A stretch of DNA of 64,000 nt from Polyangiaceae bacterium (GTDB lineage: Bacteria; Myxococcota_A; Polyangia; Polyangiales; Polyangiaceae): assembly GCA_013361525.1 (NCBI GenBank), contig JABFXY010000065.1:1-64000 (forward strand), in the 5' to 3' direction. Below, in pieces: positions 29,510 through 37,648 of the stretch. A program made the position numbers and the translations under genes. Position 1 is the first letter of the stretch. Every line of letters begins with the position of its first letter. Under the pieces are notes generated by a model that was not told where the DNA came from, did not search any database, and worked only from the letters and a program-made list of their open reading frames with translations.

Positions 29510-30082
29510 ATGACCCGAACCGAGCCCTTCTCCAACACGTACCAGCGTCTTTCGCCGGGTATGCGAGCGCGGTGCCGGCGGATGTTGGGCAGCGACGCCG
29601 CCGCTGAGGACGTCGTGCAAGAAACGTTTGCGCGGCTGTGGCAGGAAGGGCCGGACCCAGAGGCGAACGACGGGCGAACGATCGGCGCTTGGCTACACCG
29701 CACGTCGACCCGCCTTGCGCTGGACGCCCTACGCGGCCGAAGGCGTGCCCCGCTCGTCGACCCTTCGGCGGTCGACGCGAGCGCGGCGCCCGACACCACC
29801 CATGCCGTCGAGGCCCGCCAGGCGCTCGTCGCGATCGCGCGCGGCGTCCCAAACGATGAGCTCGAGGTCGCCTGGCTCACCCGAATCGACGGTCTTTCAC
29901 ACCCGGAAGCGGCCATTGCAAGTGGCGTATCGGAGCGCAGCGTCCGCCGTATGCTCACGCGTTTCGACGCGAAGATCCGCCTCTTGATGGCGGCGATCGT
30001 CCTCGCGCTCGTGATGCTCTTTTCCGGGCGAGCTTGCGCGAACGAAGCGCCAATTCCGGCCGGGCCGACATACGGGCCCTGA
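29510..30082 (+). CDS. ECF-like sigma factor with C-terminal transmembrane helix
   Basis: The 190-residue protein has sigma region 2 (GMRARCRRMLGSDAAAEDVV, TFARLWQEG, WLHRTSTRLALDALRG) and a region 4 helix-turn-helix (LTRIDGLSHPEAAIASGVSE, RSVRRMLTRF). Unusually, region 4 runs straight into a hydrophobic helix (LLMAAIVLALVMLFSG, about 162-177) and a short tail. This would hold the sigma at the membrane until cut or released. The frame is open to 29282, but residues before 29510 are non-homologous. The Lgt-like gene begins 16 bases after the stop, so the two form an operon. Confidence 0.85.
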   Translation: MTRTEPFSNTYQRLSPGMRARCRRMLGSDAAAEDVVQETFARLWQEGPDPEANDGRTIGAWLHRTSTRLALDALRGRRRAPLVDPSAVDASAAPDTTHAVEARQALVAIARGVPNDELEVAWLTRIDGLSHPEAAIASGVSERSVRRMLTRFDAKIRLLMAAIVLALVMLFSGRACANEAPIPAGPTYGP

Positions 30083-30098
30083 GCTCCGAGAGGACGAC

Positions 30099-30917
30099 AT
30101 GCTTCCGTTCGTACACGTGCCGAGCGTCGAGCTCGGACCGGTCGCAATCCATCCATTCGGTGTGCTCGTCGCCACCGCGGTCTGGGTCGGGACGTCGCTC
30201 GCAACCTGGCGGGCGCGCGTCCTCGGCGTCGACGCGCAGCAGCTGCGCTCGTTCGTCGGGTGGATGCTGGTGGCCGGCTTCATCGGCGGCCACGTCATCG
30301 ATTTGCTCCTCTACAGTCCGCGCGACGTCATCGCAGATCCGTCGTCGCTCCTCTTCTTGTGGAGGAGTCAGGGCTCATTCGGCGGCTTCATGGGCGCGAT
30401 GCTGGGCGTCCTATGGTGGAAGCACAAGACTCACGAGCCGATTCTGCCGTATGCGGACCTCGTGTTATCCGTCTTCCCCGTTGCGTGGATATTCGGGCGC
30501 GCCGGCTGCGCATTGGCGCACGACCACCCGGGCATTCCGGTGGATGCGGGGACACCCCTCGCCGTCGCCTATGGGCGATACGACGCGTCGGCCGCCACTA
30601 TCTTTCCGCTGGGCATCGAGCTGCGGTGGGGTAACGAGCCGCGCTGGGATCTCGGCGCGCTCGAGATGTTCTTTGCGATGTTGGTCGCCGGGTGTTTCGC
30701 GGCGACATGGCACAAGCGGTTACCGCTCGGCGCGTACGTCGCGGCGACGTGCGTCGCTTATGCGCCAGTCCGGTTCGCGATGGAATTTCTTCGGGTCGCG
30801 GACGCACGCTACTCGTCGTTGACACCGGCGCAGTGGGCGTGTTTTCCGCTGTTCCTCTTCGGACTGTGGCTTGCTCGTGAGCTCCGGGGTCGGACGCGCC
30901 CGTCTTTCACTTCTTGA
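30099..30917 (+). CDS. divergent prolipoprotein diacylglyceryl transferase (Lgt) homologue
   Basis: The 272-residue polytopic protein matches the Lgt layout: GFIGGHVIDLLLY, RSQGSFGGFMGA, FGRAGCALAHDHPG and a final FAMEFLRVADARYSSL. Lgt adds diacylglycerol to the lipobox Cys. By eye alignment with E. coli Lgt, the His103 of SFHGG is absent (here SFGG) and the Asn of GRIGN is a Cys (GRAGC), while the Arg of GR and the later Arg are kept. This variant, often with a DHPG motif, occurs as a paralogue in several deltaproteobacterial-type genomes, from memory. It may have altered substrate or activity, so I give no symbol. It sits with the membrane-tethered sigma gene. Confidence 0.8.
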   Translation: MLPFVHVPSVELGPVAIHPFGVLVATAVWVGTSLATWRARVLGVDAQQLRSFVGWMLVAGFIGGHVIDLLLYSPRDVIADPSSLLFLWRSQGSFGGFMGAMLGVLWWKHKTHEPILPYADLVLSVFPVAWIFGRAGCALAHDHPGIPVDAGTPLAVAYGRYDASAATIFPLGIELRWGNEPRWDLGALEMFFAMLVAGCFAATWHKRLPLGAYVAATCVAYAPVRFAMEFLRVADARYSSLTPAQWACFPLFLFGLWLARELRGRTRPSFTS

Positions 30918-31902
30918 TCACGAGCACCCGCAGAAACGACGTCCCATCGTGAACCGCCTCCCCGAGGAGAAACCGATCCCGCTTCCGGTCGTAGGCCAGA
31001 TATCCATAGGCGTCGGTCCATTTGAGGGTGAATAGCCTTCGACTATCCGCGGTCGACCAGCCGATCACTTCGCCGTCCCAGGTCGTCGTGACAAGCAACG
31101 CGCCGTCGTTCGTGAGCGCGAAGTTGTCATGCCAATGGTTCGCGGCGACGAGGTGGCGCTTGCCGTCTTTTCCGGTGAAGTAGAGGCCGCCGTCCGTGCG
31201 GCCCTGCTCGTTCTGCACGACGTCACAACCATTGCATCGGTTGTCGGGCTCCAACGATTTGGCTTCGACTTGCCGCGGCTGGCCGCGGCGGTCGAACCCG
31301 GCAATCGCACCTTCCGGCGCCACATAGGACCGAGACGAATTCGAGACGACGAAGTCCCCTGCATTGGTGAAACGCACCGTCGACCAACGGTTGGGCTCGA
31401 TGCAGGGGCGGTCGACGATTTCCTTGTGCGTCGTGGTGTCGAACACCCTGACCCGACAGCCCGAGCCGCCGCCGGTGAGAAACAAGCGCGCCCCGAGGAG
31501 GAGGCCGTCGGGCGATGGAAACAGCTCATCGACGATCCACGGGTGCGGGAGCACATAACGAAACACCATACGGCCCGCGCCGAGGTCCCATTGCTCGAGC
31601 TCGTTCTCGTGGCTCTCCCGCTCCGGCTCGTTCTCCATCTTCGCGGGGTCGGAGAACGTCGCGAAGAGCATGTTGGTCTCCTGCGCGTAGGCGAAGCGAC
31701 TGATGTCCGTTCGCTTCAAGTCGAGCAGATTCTCGACTGCATACGTCTCGGGCGTGGCCGTCGCGCTGGCAGTGACCGACGCGGGCGGCGCCGCAGACGT
31801 CACGGCCGACGGCGCCGCGCTGCTCGTCGATTGTTGCTCCGAAGCGTGGCAGCCCGCGCTCAGCGAGAACAACAGGGCGTGCGGAACCCAGCGAGCTTTC
31901 AT
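30907..31902 (-). CDS. WD40/propeller-like lipoprotein
   Basis: The 331-residue protein starts at 31902 with a signal peptide ending in LSAGC and a Ser/Ala/Thr-rich linker. From about residue 60 it shows weak propeller repeats: LFATFSDPAKME, WIVDELFPSPDGLLLGARL, TVRFTNAGDFVVSNSS, ALLVTTTWDGEVIGWSTADS and FLLGEAVHDG. The GEVIGWSTADSRRLFTLKW element resembles a WD40 blade. A pair CNGCDVV in the middle could bind metal or form a disulfide. Its 3' end overlaps the convergent Lgt-like gene by 11 bases. Function unknown. Confidence 0.75.
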   Translation of the reverse strand: MKARWVPHALLFSLSAGCHASEQQSTSSAAPSAVTSAAPPASVTASATATPETYAVENLLDLKRTDISRFAYAQETNMLFATFSDPAKMENEPERESHENELEQWDLGAGRMVFRYVLPHPWIVDELFPSPDGLLLGARLFLTGGGSGCRVRVFDTTTHKEIVDRPCIEPNRWSTVRFTNAGDFVVSNSSRSYVAPEGAIAGFDRRGQPRQVEAKSLEPDNRCNGCDVVQNEQGRTDGGLYFTGKDGKRHLVAANHWHDNFALTNDGALLVTTTWDGEVIGWSTADSRRLFTLKWTDAYGYLAYDRKRDRFLLGEAVHDGTSFLRVLVIKK

Positions 31903-31998
31903 GCCGGTACCGACTACGTCGATACGGGAGCGAGTCTGCCCCACGCCGTGAACGTTACCCGATCGCGGGGCTGGCCTGGTCCCGTGGCGCGTCGCCTC

Positions 31999-32028
31999 AC
32001 ATAAAAAGTGACTTGTCACTTTTTATGT
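31999..32028. promoter_or_regulatory. perfect 14-bp palindrome upstream of the sterol desaturase gene
   Basis: ACATAAAAAGTGAC (31999-32012) is repeated in inverted form at 32015-32028 around TT. It is AT-rich, unlike its flanks, and ends 32 bases before the start at 32061. The core AAGTGACTTGTCACTT resembles TetR-family operators. No TetR gene is adjacent. Confidence 0.7.
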
Positions 32029-32060
32029 ACCATGCAACAAGACGATCGAGAGGTGACGGC

Positions 32061-32948
32061 ATGTCCTCCTTGATCTGGTTCGCCATCCCGATGTTCCTCG
32101 CGACGCTGATCGGCGAGGCCTGGCTTCGACGGCGCCGCAAGATGGGCTTCGACTACAAGGACGGCGCGACCAGCATCGGGCTGGGTCTCGGCAACCTGCT
32201 CATCAACCTCGCGATCCAGGGAGGCCAGCTGGCGCTCTCCACCGCGCTCTACGAGCTTCGCATCGTCGACTTGGGCACCGGCGCGCTCGTCTGGCTACTC
32301 CTCTTCTTCGCCGATGATTTCGTCTTCTATTGGGCGCACCGCGTCTCGCACGTCTGCCGGTTCTTCTGGGCGACCCACGAGGTCCACCACTCGAGCGAGC
32401 AGTTCACGCTGACCACCGCTTTGCGCCAGCCGTGGACGCACCTGCCGCTGCTCGTCTTCTGGCTCCCCTTGCCGCTCCTCGGCTTCCGGCCCGAGATGAT
32501 CCTGGCCGTCCACACGCTGAACCTCGTCTACCAATATTGGATCCACACCGAGCTCATCGGCCGCCTCGGCGTGCTCGAATGGGTGCTCAACACGCCGTCG
32601 CATCATCGGGTGCACCACGGCTCCAACGCGCGTTATCTCGACAAGAACTACGGCGGCATCCTCATCGTGTGGGATCGGCTGTTCGGCACCTTCCAGGCCG
32701 AGGACGAGCCCGTCGTGTACGGTCTCACCAAGCCCCTCGAGCGACGCGACATCATCAACGTCGCGTTCAACGAGTGGATTGCTATCGTGCGAGATGTCGC
32801 GCGCGCTCGCGGGCTTCGCCAAGCGGCGCGCCTCGTCTTCGGCCACCCCGCTCGGCTATTCGCCTATCGGCTCGAGCAGGAACAAGTCGTGAAGGCTGCT
32901 CTTGCAGTCGACGCCGATGACCGGCGCTCCGTCGGCGCGCATTACTAG
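32061..32948 (+). CDS. sterol desaturase/fatty acid hydroxylase-family membrane enzyme
   Basis: The 295-residue protein has several membrane segments and the three His clusters of membrane di-iron oxygenases: HRVSH (93-97), HEVHH (106-110) and HHRVHH (181-186). This family hydroxylates or desaturates sterols and fatty-acyl chains using O2. The ATG at 32061 follows GAGAGG and matches the family start; the longer frame to 32013 lies inside the palindrome. The 3' end overlaps the convergent propeller-protein gene by 93 bases. The last 40 or so residues have no family similarity I can recognise. Expression is probably controlled through the palindrome at 31999-32028. Confidence 0.92.
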   Translation: MSSLIWFAIPMFLATLIGEAWLRRRRKMGFDYKDGATSIGLGLGNLLINLAIQGGQLALSTALYELRIVDLGTGALVWLLLFFADDFVFYWAHRVSHVCRFFWATHEVHHSSEQFTLTTALRQPWTHLPLLVFWLPLPLLGFRPEMILAVHTLNLVYQYWIHTELIGRLGVLEWVLNTPSHHRVHHGSNARYLDKNYGGILIVWDRLFGTFQAEDEPVVYGLTKPLERRDIINVAFNEWIAIVRDVARARGLRQAARLVFGHPARLFAYRLEQEQVVKAALAVDADDRRSVGAHY

Positions 32949-33704
32949 CCCCTCGGCCTTCTGGATCTCCGCAGGTAGCTGCCACCGCGTCTTCACGATC
33001 GCGACCGCGCTCGCCGGGTCCAGCGGTAACGCTATCTCGACGAGCACGTTCGACTGATCGCTCACGGCGAAGAGGCGCCCGTCCGCGGTCGCTGCGATGT
33101 CGCTCACGTCGCCGAGGTCGTTCGCGAGCGACCAGACCGCGACTGCCGCGAACCTGACATCACCGTCCAGCGTGAACGTACCTGGGCGAAGCGCGGCGCC
33201 GGTCACGCCTTGCGCCTCCACTCCGAGCGGCGCGACTTCGACGAGCATCGGCGGCCTCTTCTCTTTCGCGAGGAGCAGGTGCCCATTCGCGAGCAGCAGC
33301 AAGCCCTCGCCGCGTGAGTTCGCATCCGTCTTCCACCCCGGGACGAGCGCCATGTCCTCGACGTCGAGCTCGATTCGCCCGAGGACGCGGTCGAGCTCGC
33401 GGGAAAACCCAATCACCCCACCCGGGTTTTCTTCCAACACGAACACGTTGCCCGCGTCGTCGGTCGCAACCGCTTCCCATTGCGAAGCGCCCTTCTTGCC
33501 GATGAGCTTGCCGAGCTTGACGTACGGCTTACCGAGACGTTTCGCGTCAGGCTGCGAGATCGGCATCACCGCGAGGTGATGAACGTTGTCGGCGATCGCC
33601 AAGATCTCGAGTCCCGCGTCGCCTTCCCGTACGGCGAGACCGGACATTTCTTCCAGCTCGACCTTCCACGAACGGATCACCTTCAACTCGTTGGCCATCG
33701 ACAT
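32856..33704 (-). CDS. SdiA-regulated-like/propeller protein
   Basis: The 282-residue cytosolic protein looks like a six-bladed propeller of the SdiA-regulated/YncE kind: SGLAVREGDAGLEILAIADN, WEAVATDDAGNVFVLEENPG, VIGFSRELDRVLGRIELD, DVSDIAATADGRLFAVSDQS and KAEGLVMRADGAPVIGVDCK. There is no signal peptide. The 3' end runs 93 bases into the convergent desaturase gene; both C-termini look plausible, though this one reads more like conserved sequence. A GGGGGG just before the ATG at 33704 may serve as ribosome site. The function of this family is unknown. Confidence 0.8.
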   Translation of the reverse strand: MSMANELKVIRSWKVELEEMSGLAVREGDAGLEILAIADNVHHLAVMPISQPDAKRLGKPYVKLGKLIGKKGASQWEAVATDDAGNVFVLEENPGGVIGFSRELDRVLGRIELDVEDMALVPGWKTDANSRGEGLLLLANGHLLLAKEKRPPMLVEVAPLGVEAQGVTGAALRPGTFTLDGDVRFAAVAVWSLANDLGDVSDIAATADGRLFAVSDQSNVLVEIALPLDPASAVAIVKTRWQLPAEIQKAEGLVMRADGAPVIGVDCKSSLHDLFLLEPIGE

Positions 33705-33740
33705 GCCCCCCGTTGCGCATCGTACGGTAGCCTGCCCGCC

Positions 33741-35411
33741 ATGCGAACGATCGCGCTCGGGCTGACGCTGCTGTCATGCATGGGAGCCGCTGCTTGCGGA
33801 GACAGCGGAACGACCTCTTCACAAGGGGGCGGGGGCGCGGGAGCGGGCGGGGCGGGAGCAGGCGCGACGTCGGACACGGGTGCCGGCGACTCGACCAGCA
33901 CCGCGCAAGGCGCGGGCGGAGGCGGCGGTGGACAGTCGGGGCCGACGACGCCGCAATGGCCCTTCGATCGCCCGCCTCTCGACGAGCTCTCCGCGTCGTC
34001 GAAGAAGGTCTACGCGCATTGGCATTGGTTCCCGCTTTCGCTCGACGATAAAAGCGGCGCTTCCGACTACTACACGAACAACTTCATGACGCCGAACGGC
34101 GAGGGCAACACGCACGTCGATTACGGCGGCTTCTTGCGCGAAAGGCCCATTGCACGTTTGCCGCGCGGCACCGCCGACTATCAGGTGTTGGACGGTGAGC
34201 GCGACGCCGCGCTCGCGCACGCAATCGGCATCGACGGGTTCTTCGTGAATGTCTGGGACAGCGATTCGCTGCTCCAGCGCTGGACCGCGATCTTCGACGG
34301 CGCCGCGAATGTGCCCGGTTTCTCCGTCGCGCCGGACTTCGACTTGAGCATCATGGGGGATCTCAGCGACACGGCGCTGGAGGACGAGATGATCTCGTTC
34401 CTCGATTTGGTGTCCGACAAGCCCGCGCTCCTCAAACAGGACGGTCGCGTCGTCGTCGGCCTATTTCATGCCGGCAATCGCAGCGTGGCCTTCTACGAAG
34501 GTTTCCTCGACCGCGCACAGCAAGAGCTCGGCATCGATGTCTATCTCGTCCCCGTGTTCCTCGGTGTCGGCTCGGACGCGGAGCTCGACACCTACGCGGG
34601 CGTTGCCGATCGTTTCGCCGGCTGGGGCACGGCTATCCCCACCGCGCCGACGAGCGCCCAAGACAGCTTCGCGCGCGCCGAACAGCGCGGACGCCCCTGG
34701 ATGCACCCGCTCCTCGTTCAGGACTTCCGCCCCTATACGCACGGCTATTGGGAAGCCGAGCAATCGCTCACCGTGCGCTCGGGTTGGGAAAGTGTCGTGG
34801 CAAGCGACGTCGATTGGGTGCAGATCGTCACCTGGAACGATCACGCGGAGCACCACGCGCTGCGCCCGTCGACGGGCAAGCAATGGGCCTATTACGATCT
34901 GGTCGCCTACTACATCACCTGGTTCAAAGAGGGGGCGCCCCCGCCGATCGTGCGCGATGCGCTCTACTACTTCCATCGCGTCCACCCCCTCGACGCGGTG
35001 CCGACCTCCCAGGTGGAGCTCGCCAGTTGCAATGCGAATTGCGACTACGCCCTCGACGAGATCGAGGTCGTCACCTTCGCGACGGAGGCATCCACGCTGG
35101 AGATCACGCAGGGCGGCTCGACCTCGACGTTCGATGTGCCGGCTGGGGTCCATTCGACGCGGGTCGCGGCCCTGCCCGGCCGGCCGGCGTTCCGCATGAC
35201 CCGCGGTGGAGAAGACGTCGCCGCGACCGAGAGCGCATTCGACATCCGCGACGACATCGCGGTGCAAGATCTCCTCTATCGCGGAGGCGGCTCGCTCCGC
35301 CGCGAGTCGAGCGCCGCAGAGGGCTGCAAAGCCGTCTGCGAAGCAGGCGACGCCGCCAAATGCCTCGGATGCGAGACCGAGCCTGTCTGGCTCGTGGCGA
35401 ATCCGGAGTGA
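33741..35411 (+). CDS. GH71-like glycoside hydrolase lipoprotein
   Basis: The 556-residue protein has a signal peptide ending in AAAC, then a Gly/Ala/Ser linker of about 50 residues. The catalytic part follows from about residue 80: KKVYAHWHWFPLSLDD, HAIGIDGFFVNVWDSDSLLQ, FDLSIMGDLSD, RVVVGLFHAGN and DVDWVQIVTWNDHAEHHALR. The last element is characteristic of GH71 alpha-1,3-glucanases. A C-terminal beta domain (about 440-556) with four Cys follows. Such enzymes cut alpha-1,3-glucans of fungal walls or bacterial polysaccharides. The longer frame to 33480 overlaps the divergent gene and was not used. Confidence 0.82.
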   Translation: MRTIALGLTLLSCMGAAACGDSGTTSSQGGGGAGAGGAGAGATSDTGAGDSTSTAQGAGGGGGGQSGPTTPQWPFDRPPLDELSASSKKVYAHWHWFPLSLDDKSGASDYYTNNFMTPNGEGNTHVDYGGFLRERPIARLPRGTADYQVLDGERDAALAHAIGIDGFFVNVWDSDSLLQRWTAIFDGAANVPGFSVAPDFDLSIMGDLSDTALEDEMISFLDLVSDKPALLKQDGRVVVGLFHAGNRSVAFYEGFLDRAQQELGIDVYLVPVFLGVGSDAELDTYAGVADRFAGWGTAIPTAPTSAQDSFARAEQRGRPWMHPLLVQDFRPYTHGYWEAEQSLTVRSGWESVVASDVDWVQIVTWNDHAEHHALRPSTGKQWAYYDLVAYYITWFKEGAPPPIVRDALYYFHRVHPLDAVPTSQVELASCNANCDYALDEIEVVTFATEASTLEITQGGSTSTFDVPAGVHSTRVAALPGRPAFRMTRGGEDVAATESAFDIRDDIAVQDLLYRGGGSLRRESSAAEGCKAVCEAGDAAKCLGCETEPVWLVANPE

Positions 35412-35416
35412 GCTGG

Positions 35417-36655
35417 CTAGAGCGGAATCGTTCCCAACGACGGCTCCGGTGAAAAATCACCGGCGCACACGCAGCCGCCGCTCGTATTGATTCGAATCGC
35501 ACCGAGCCCGCCACCACCGCCGCCTGCTCGCACCCATTCGGTGTCGAAGCAGGCGGACGTCGAGTCGCCGGCGGCGCCATCTGCGGCGTCGAGAGCGGCA
35601 ACTGCGCCCGATCCGCCATACCCGCCGAACGTCGTCTCGGCGAAGCAGCCATGATCGTCCTGCCCCTGACCGCCGGGCGCCGTGTCCAGCGACAAGAGAG
35701 CGTCGCTCCCCTGATATCCGCCGCCGTAGGAGAGGCTGCCCCCGCCGCCACCTCCGCCGCCATTGGCCAATAGCATCCCCGTCATCGAGACCTCGGGCGC
35801 CTCCAGGAGGATGACGCCTCCGCTGCCTCCGCCGGTTCCCGCGCAGTTCGCCGGTCCACCGGGGCCACCGCCGCCGCCGGCGCTGATGACGCCGGTCACG
35901 GTAATCGTGTGCCCCGCACTGATCTGCAAGGCGCCGCCGCCACCGCCCCCTGCCGCATTGCAAGAGGACCCGCCGCTCACACCGCCGACGAGCGGCTCCA
36001 GTGAGCTGTCGAACGCGTGGGACGAGCCATCGTTGCCGCCCGCGCTGCCCAATCCGCCGCCGGCCGTCTCCATCGATTGCGTATAGGCAGCACCGGGGCC
36101 CGGCTCGTCGCCGATAGCGCCGAGATCGAGGGTGCCGAGGATCGATACCTCCTCATAGACGAGCAATACGAGAGCGTGCGGCCCCTCGACCCTGAGAGCA
36201 CCAATCGTGAGGCGATCGCTCCTGCATACGCAAGCATCGGGCAAGTTGGTCCTGGGGGCGATCTCGCAGGCGCCGAGCACCGACGAAGCCGTGCAGTCGA
36301 AGAGCGTATCGAAGGTGCCATTCGGCGGACCGACCTCGAGCCCCGTCTCTTGAAGGAGGCCGAAATCGGCGGCATTGGACGGGGCGATCGTGGCTTCTCC
36401 AGCACCGCCGGCCCCCCCTTCGCCGGCGCCGCCGGTCGAGGAACCGCCGCCTTGCCCGCCCTGATCCGGGCCGCCGCCTTCTGCAGAGGCGCCACCGCTG
36501 CCGCCCGTGTCGGCGCCACCGGCCTGCGCGCCACCCGTTTGCTCGCCGCCGCCCTCTGCCGCGTCGCCTCCGGTCGCGCCATCGCTCGAGTCGTCGCAGC
36601 CGTTCGTGAGCGCAGCCCCCGCCAAAAGCATTGCAATGGTCCAGACACCCCGCAT
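35417..36655 (-). CDS. Gly-rich exported lipoprotein, adhesin-like
   Basis: The 412-residue protein begins with MRGVWTIAMLLAGAALTNGC, where NGC is the lipobox end, and GGAAA precedes the start at 36655. A Gly/Gln/Ser-rich linker runs to about residue 90. The rest is a beta-rich domain with very Gly-rich loops (SGGVILLEAP, GGGGGGALQISAGHTITV, GGGGGSLSYGGGY), reminiscent of repetitive beta-helix or Gly-rich wall-binding proteins. Cys pairs are present. I do not recognise a defined family. It ends 5 bases after the convergent GH71-like gene. Confidence 0.78.
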   Translation of the reverse strand: MRGVWTIAMLLAGAALTNGCDDSSDGATGGDAAEGGGEQTGGAQAGGADTGGSGGASAEGGGPDQGGQGGGSSTGGAGEGGAGGAGEATIAPSNAADFGLLQETGLEVGPPNGTFDTLFDCTASSVLGACEIAPRTNLPDACVCRSDRLTIGALRVEGPHALVLLVYEEVSILGTLDLGAIGDEPGPGAAYTQSMETAGGGLGSAGGNDGSSHAFDSSLEPLVGGVSGGSSCNAAGGGGGGALQISAGHTITVTGVISAGGGGGPGGPANCAGTGGGSGGVILLEAPEVSMTGMLLANGGGGGGGGSLSYGGGYQGSDALLSLDTAPGGQGQDDHGCFAETTFGGYGGSGAVAALDAADGAAGDSTSACFDTEWVRAGGGGGGLGAIRINTSGGCVCAGDFSPEPSLGTIPL

Positions 36656-36787
36656 GGTCGTTTCCTTTCGCGACGGCCGCGTGCGGTTGGTGGCTGGGTA
36701 CCACGCAATGGGCGACGGCCGTTGCGGATCCGACGTAATGCAACGACGCACAACCAGCGCGCCATCGATACGCCGGATCGCGCCAGG

Positions 36788-37597
36788 TCAGCGGCGCCGG
36801 CGCGCCCGGAAGTCGGCGGCGGACTCCCCGGTCGCGGCGCGAAACATCTTTCCGAAATGAGATGTCGAGACGCACCCCGTTGCGCGCGCGATCGCCTCGA
36901 TTTTGTCGTCCGTGTGCAGCAAAAGGCGCTCCGCCTCGCGCACGCGCGCGCCCTCGAGCTCGCCGCTGAACGTCGTCGACGCTTCCGACAGCTTGCGTTG
37001 CAGCGAACGAGACGACACCCCGAGAGCGCGCGCGGCGGTGTCGAGGCTTGCGTCGTCGAGAGCCGTCGCGAGGTAATCGCGAAGCTGTCGGACGAGCGGA
37101 TGTGGGCCGCATACCGCGCTGGCCAGGGCATCGAGATCGGCGTTCGCTGCGCCCGCATCCGCGCGCCCGAACCACGCCATTGCCTCACTGCGATGCGCAA
37201 AAAGAGCGGCCTCGAAGTGCTCGCGCACCGCCTCGAAGAACAAACCGGCTATCGCGGCGCCGGTCACGCCCTGCGGGCGCACGAGCGCGACCCTACGGAT
37301 GCGCGCGGAGAACGACCTGGCACCCGCGAGATGCTCGACGAGCGTCGAAAACGCACCTTCTTCGAGCTCGCGGAGCAAACTCGCGTCGACCAGCGCGTCA
37401 TAGGGGTCCGAAAGCCCGGGATCGAACGTGAGCGGCGCGAGGCGGAAGAGATCGGCGGCGTCTCGCGCGCCGGGGCGATCGAAGTAGATGGCGCCGGCGA
37501 GCGTGTGCGATCGCACCCAGAGAACATGCGTGCGCCCTGCATAATATCGGCCCAGGGGCGCATTCAGGAAGTCGTCGATGCTCGCGCTCGGGTGCAT
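36788..37597 (-). CDS. AraC-family transcriptional regulator
   Basis: The 269-residue protein has an AraC DNA-binding domain at its C-terminus: LDTAARALGVSSRSLQRKLS for the first helix-turn-helix, REAERLLLHTDDKIEAIARA and TGCVSTSHFGKMFRAATGES for the second. The N-terminal 170 residues are a divergent effector domain (PLGRYYAGRTHVLWVRSHTL, IYFDRPGARDAADLFRL). It is on the minus strand upstream of the Gly-rich lipoprotein gene (132-base gap) and may control it. A 535-residue plus-strand frame across this gene is antisense and not coding. Confidence 0.85.
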   Translation of the reverse strand: MHPSASIDDFLNAPLGRYYAGRTHVLWVRSHTLAGAIYFDRPGARDAADLFRLAPLTFDPGLSDPYDALVDASLLRELEEGAFSTLVEHLAGARSFSARIRRVALVRPQGVTGAAIAGLFFEAVREHFEAALFAHRSEAMAWFGRADAGAANADLDALASAVCGPHPLVRQLRDYLATALDDASLDTAARALGVSSRSLQRKLSEASTTFSGELEGARVREAERLLLHTDDKIEAIARATGCVSTSHFGKMFRAATGESAADFRARRRR

Positions 37598-37648
37598 CGC
37601 TTTCGGATTTTTGCTCGTTTCTAGTTTCCTGCAAGGACAGTTGCGCCC

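Noticed and set aside
36017..37624. 535-residue plus-strand frame opposite the Gly-rich lipoprotein and AraC genes
   Set aside because: Composition is Arg/Gly/Ala shadow-like. The minus strand encodes a recognisable AraC domain and a lipoprotein with lipobox.
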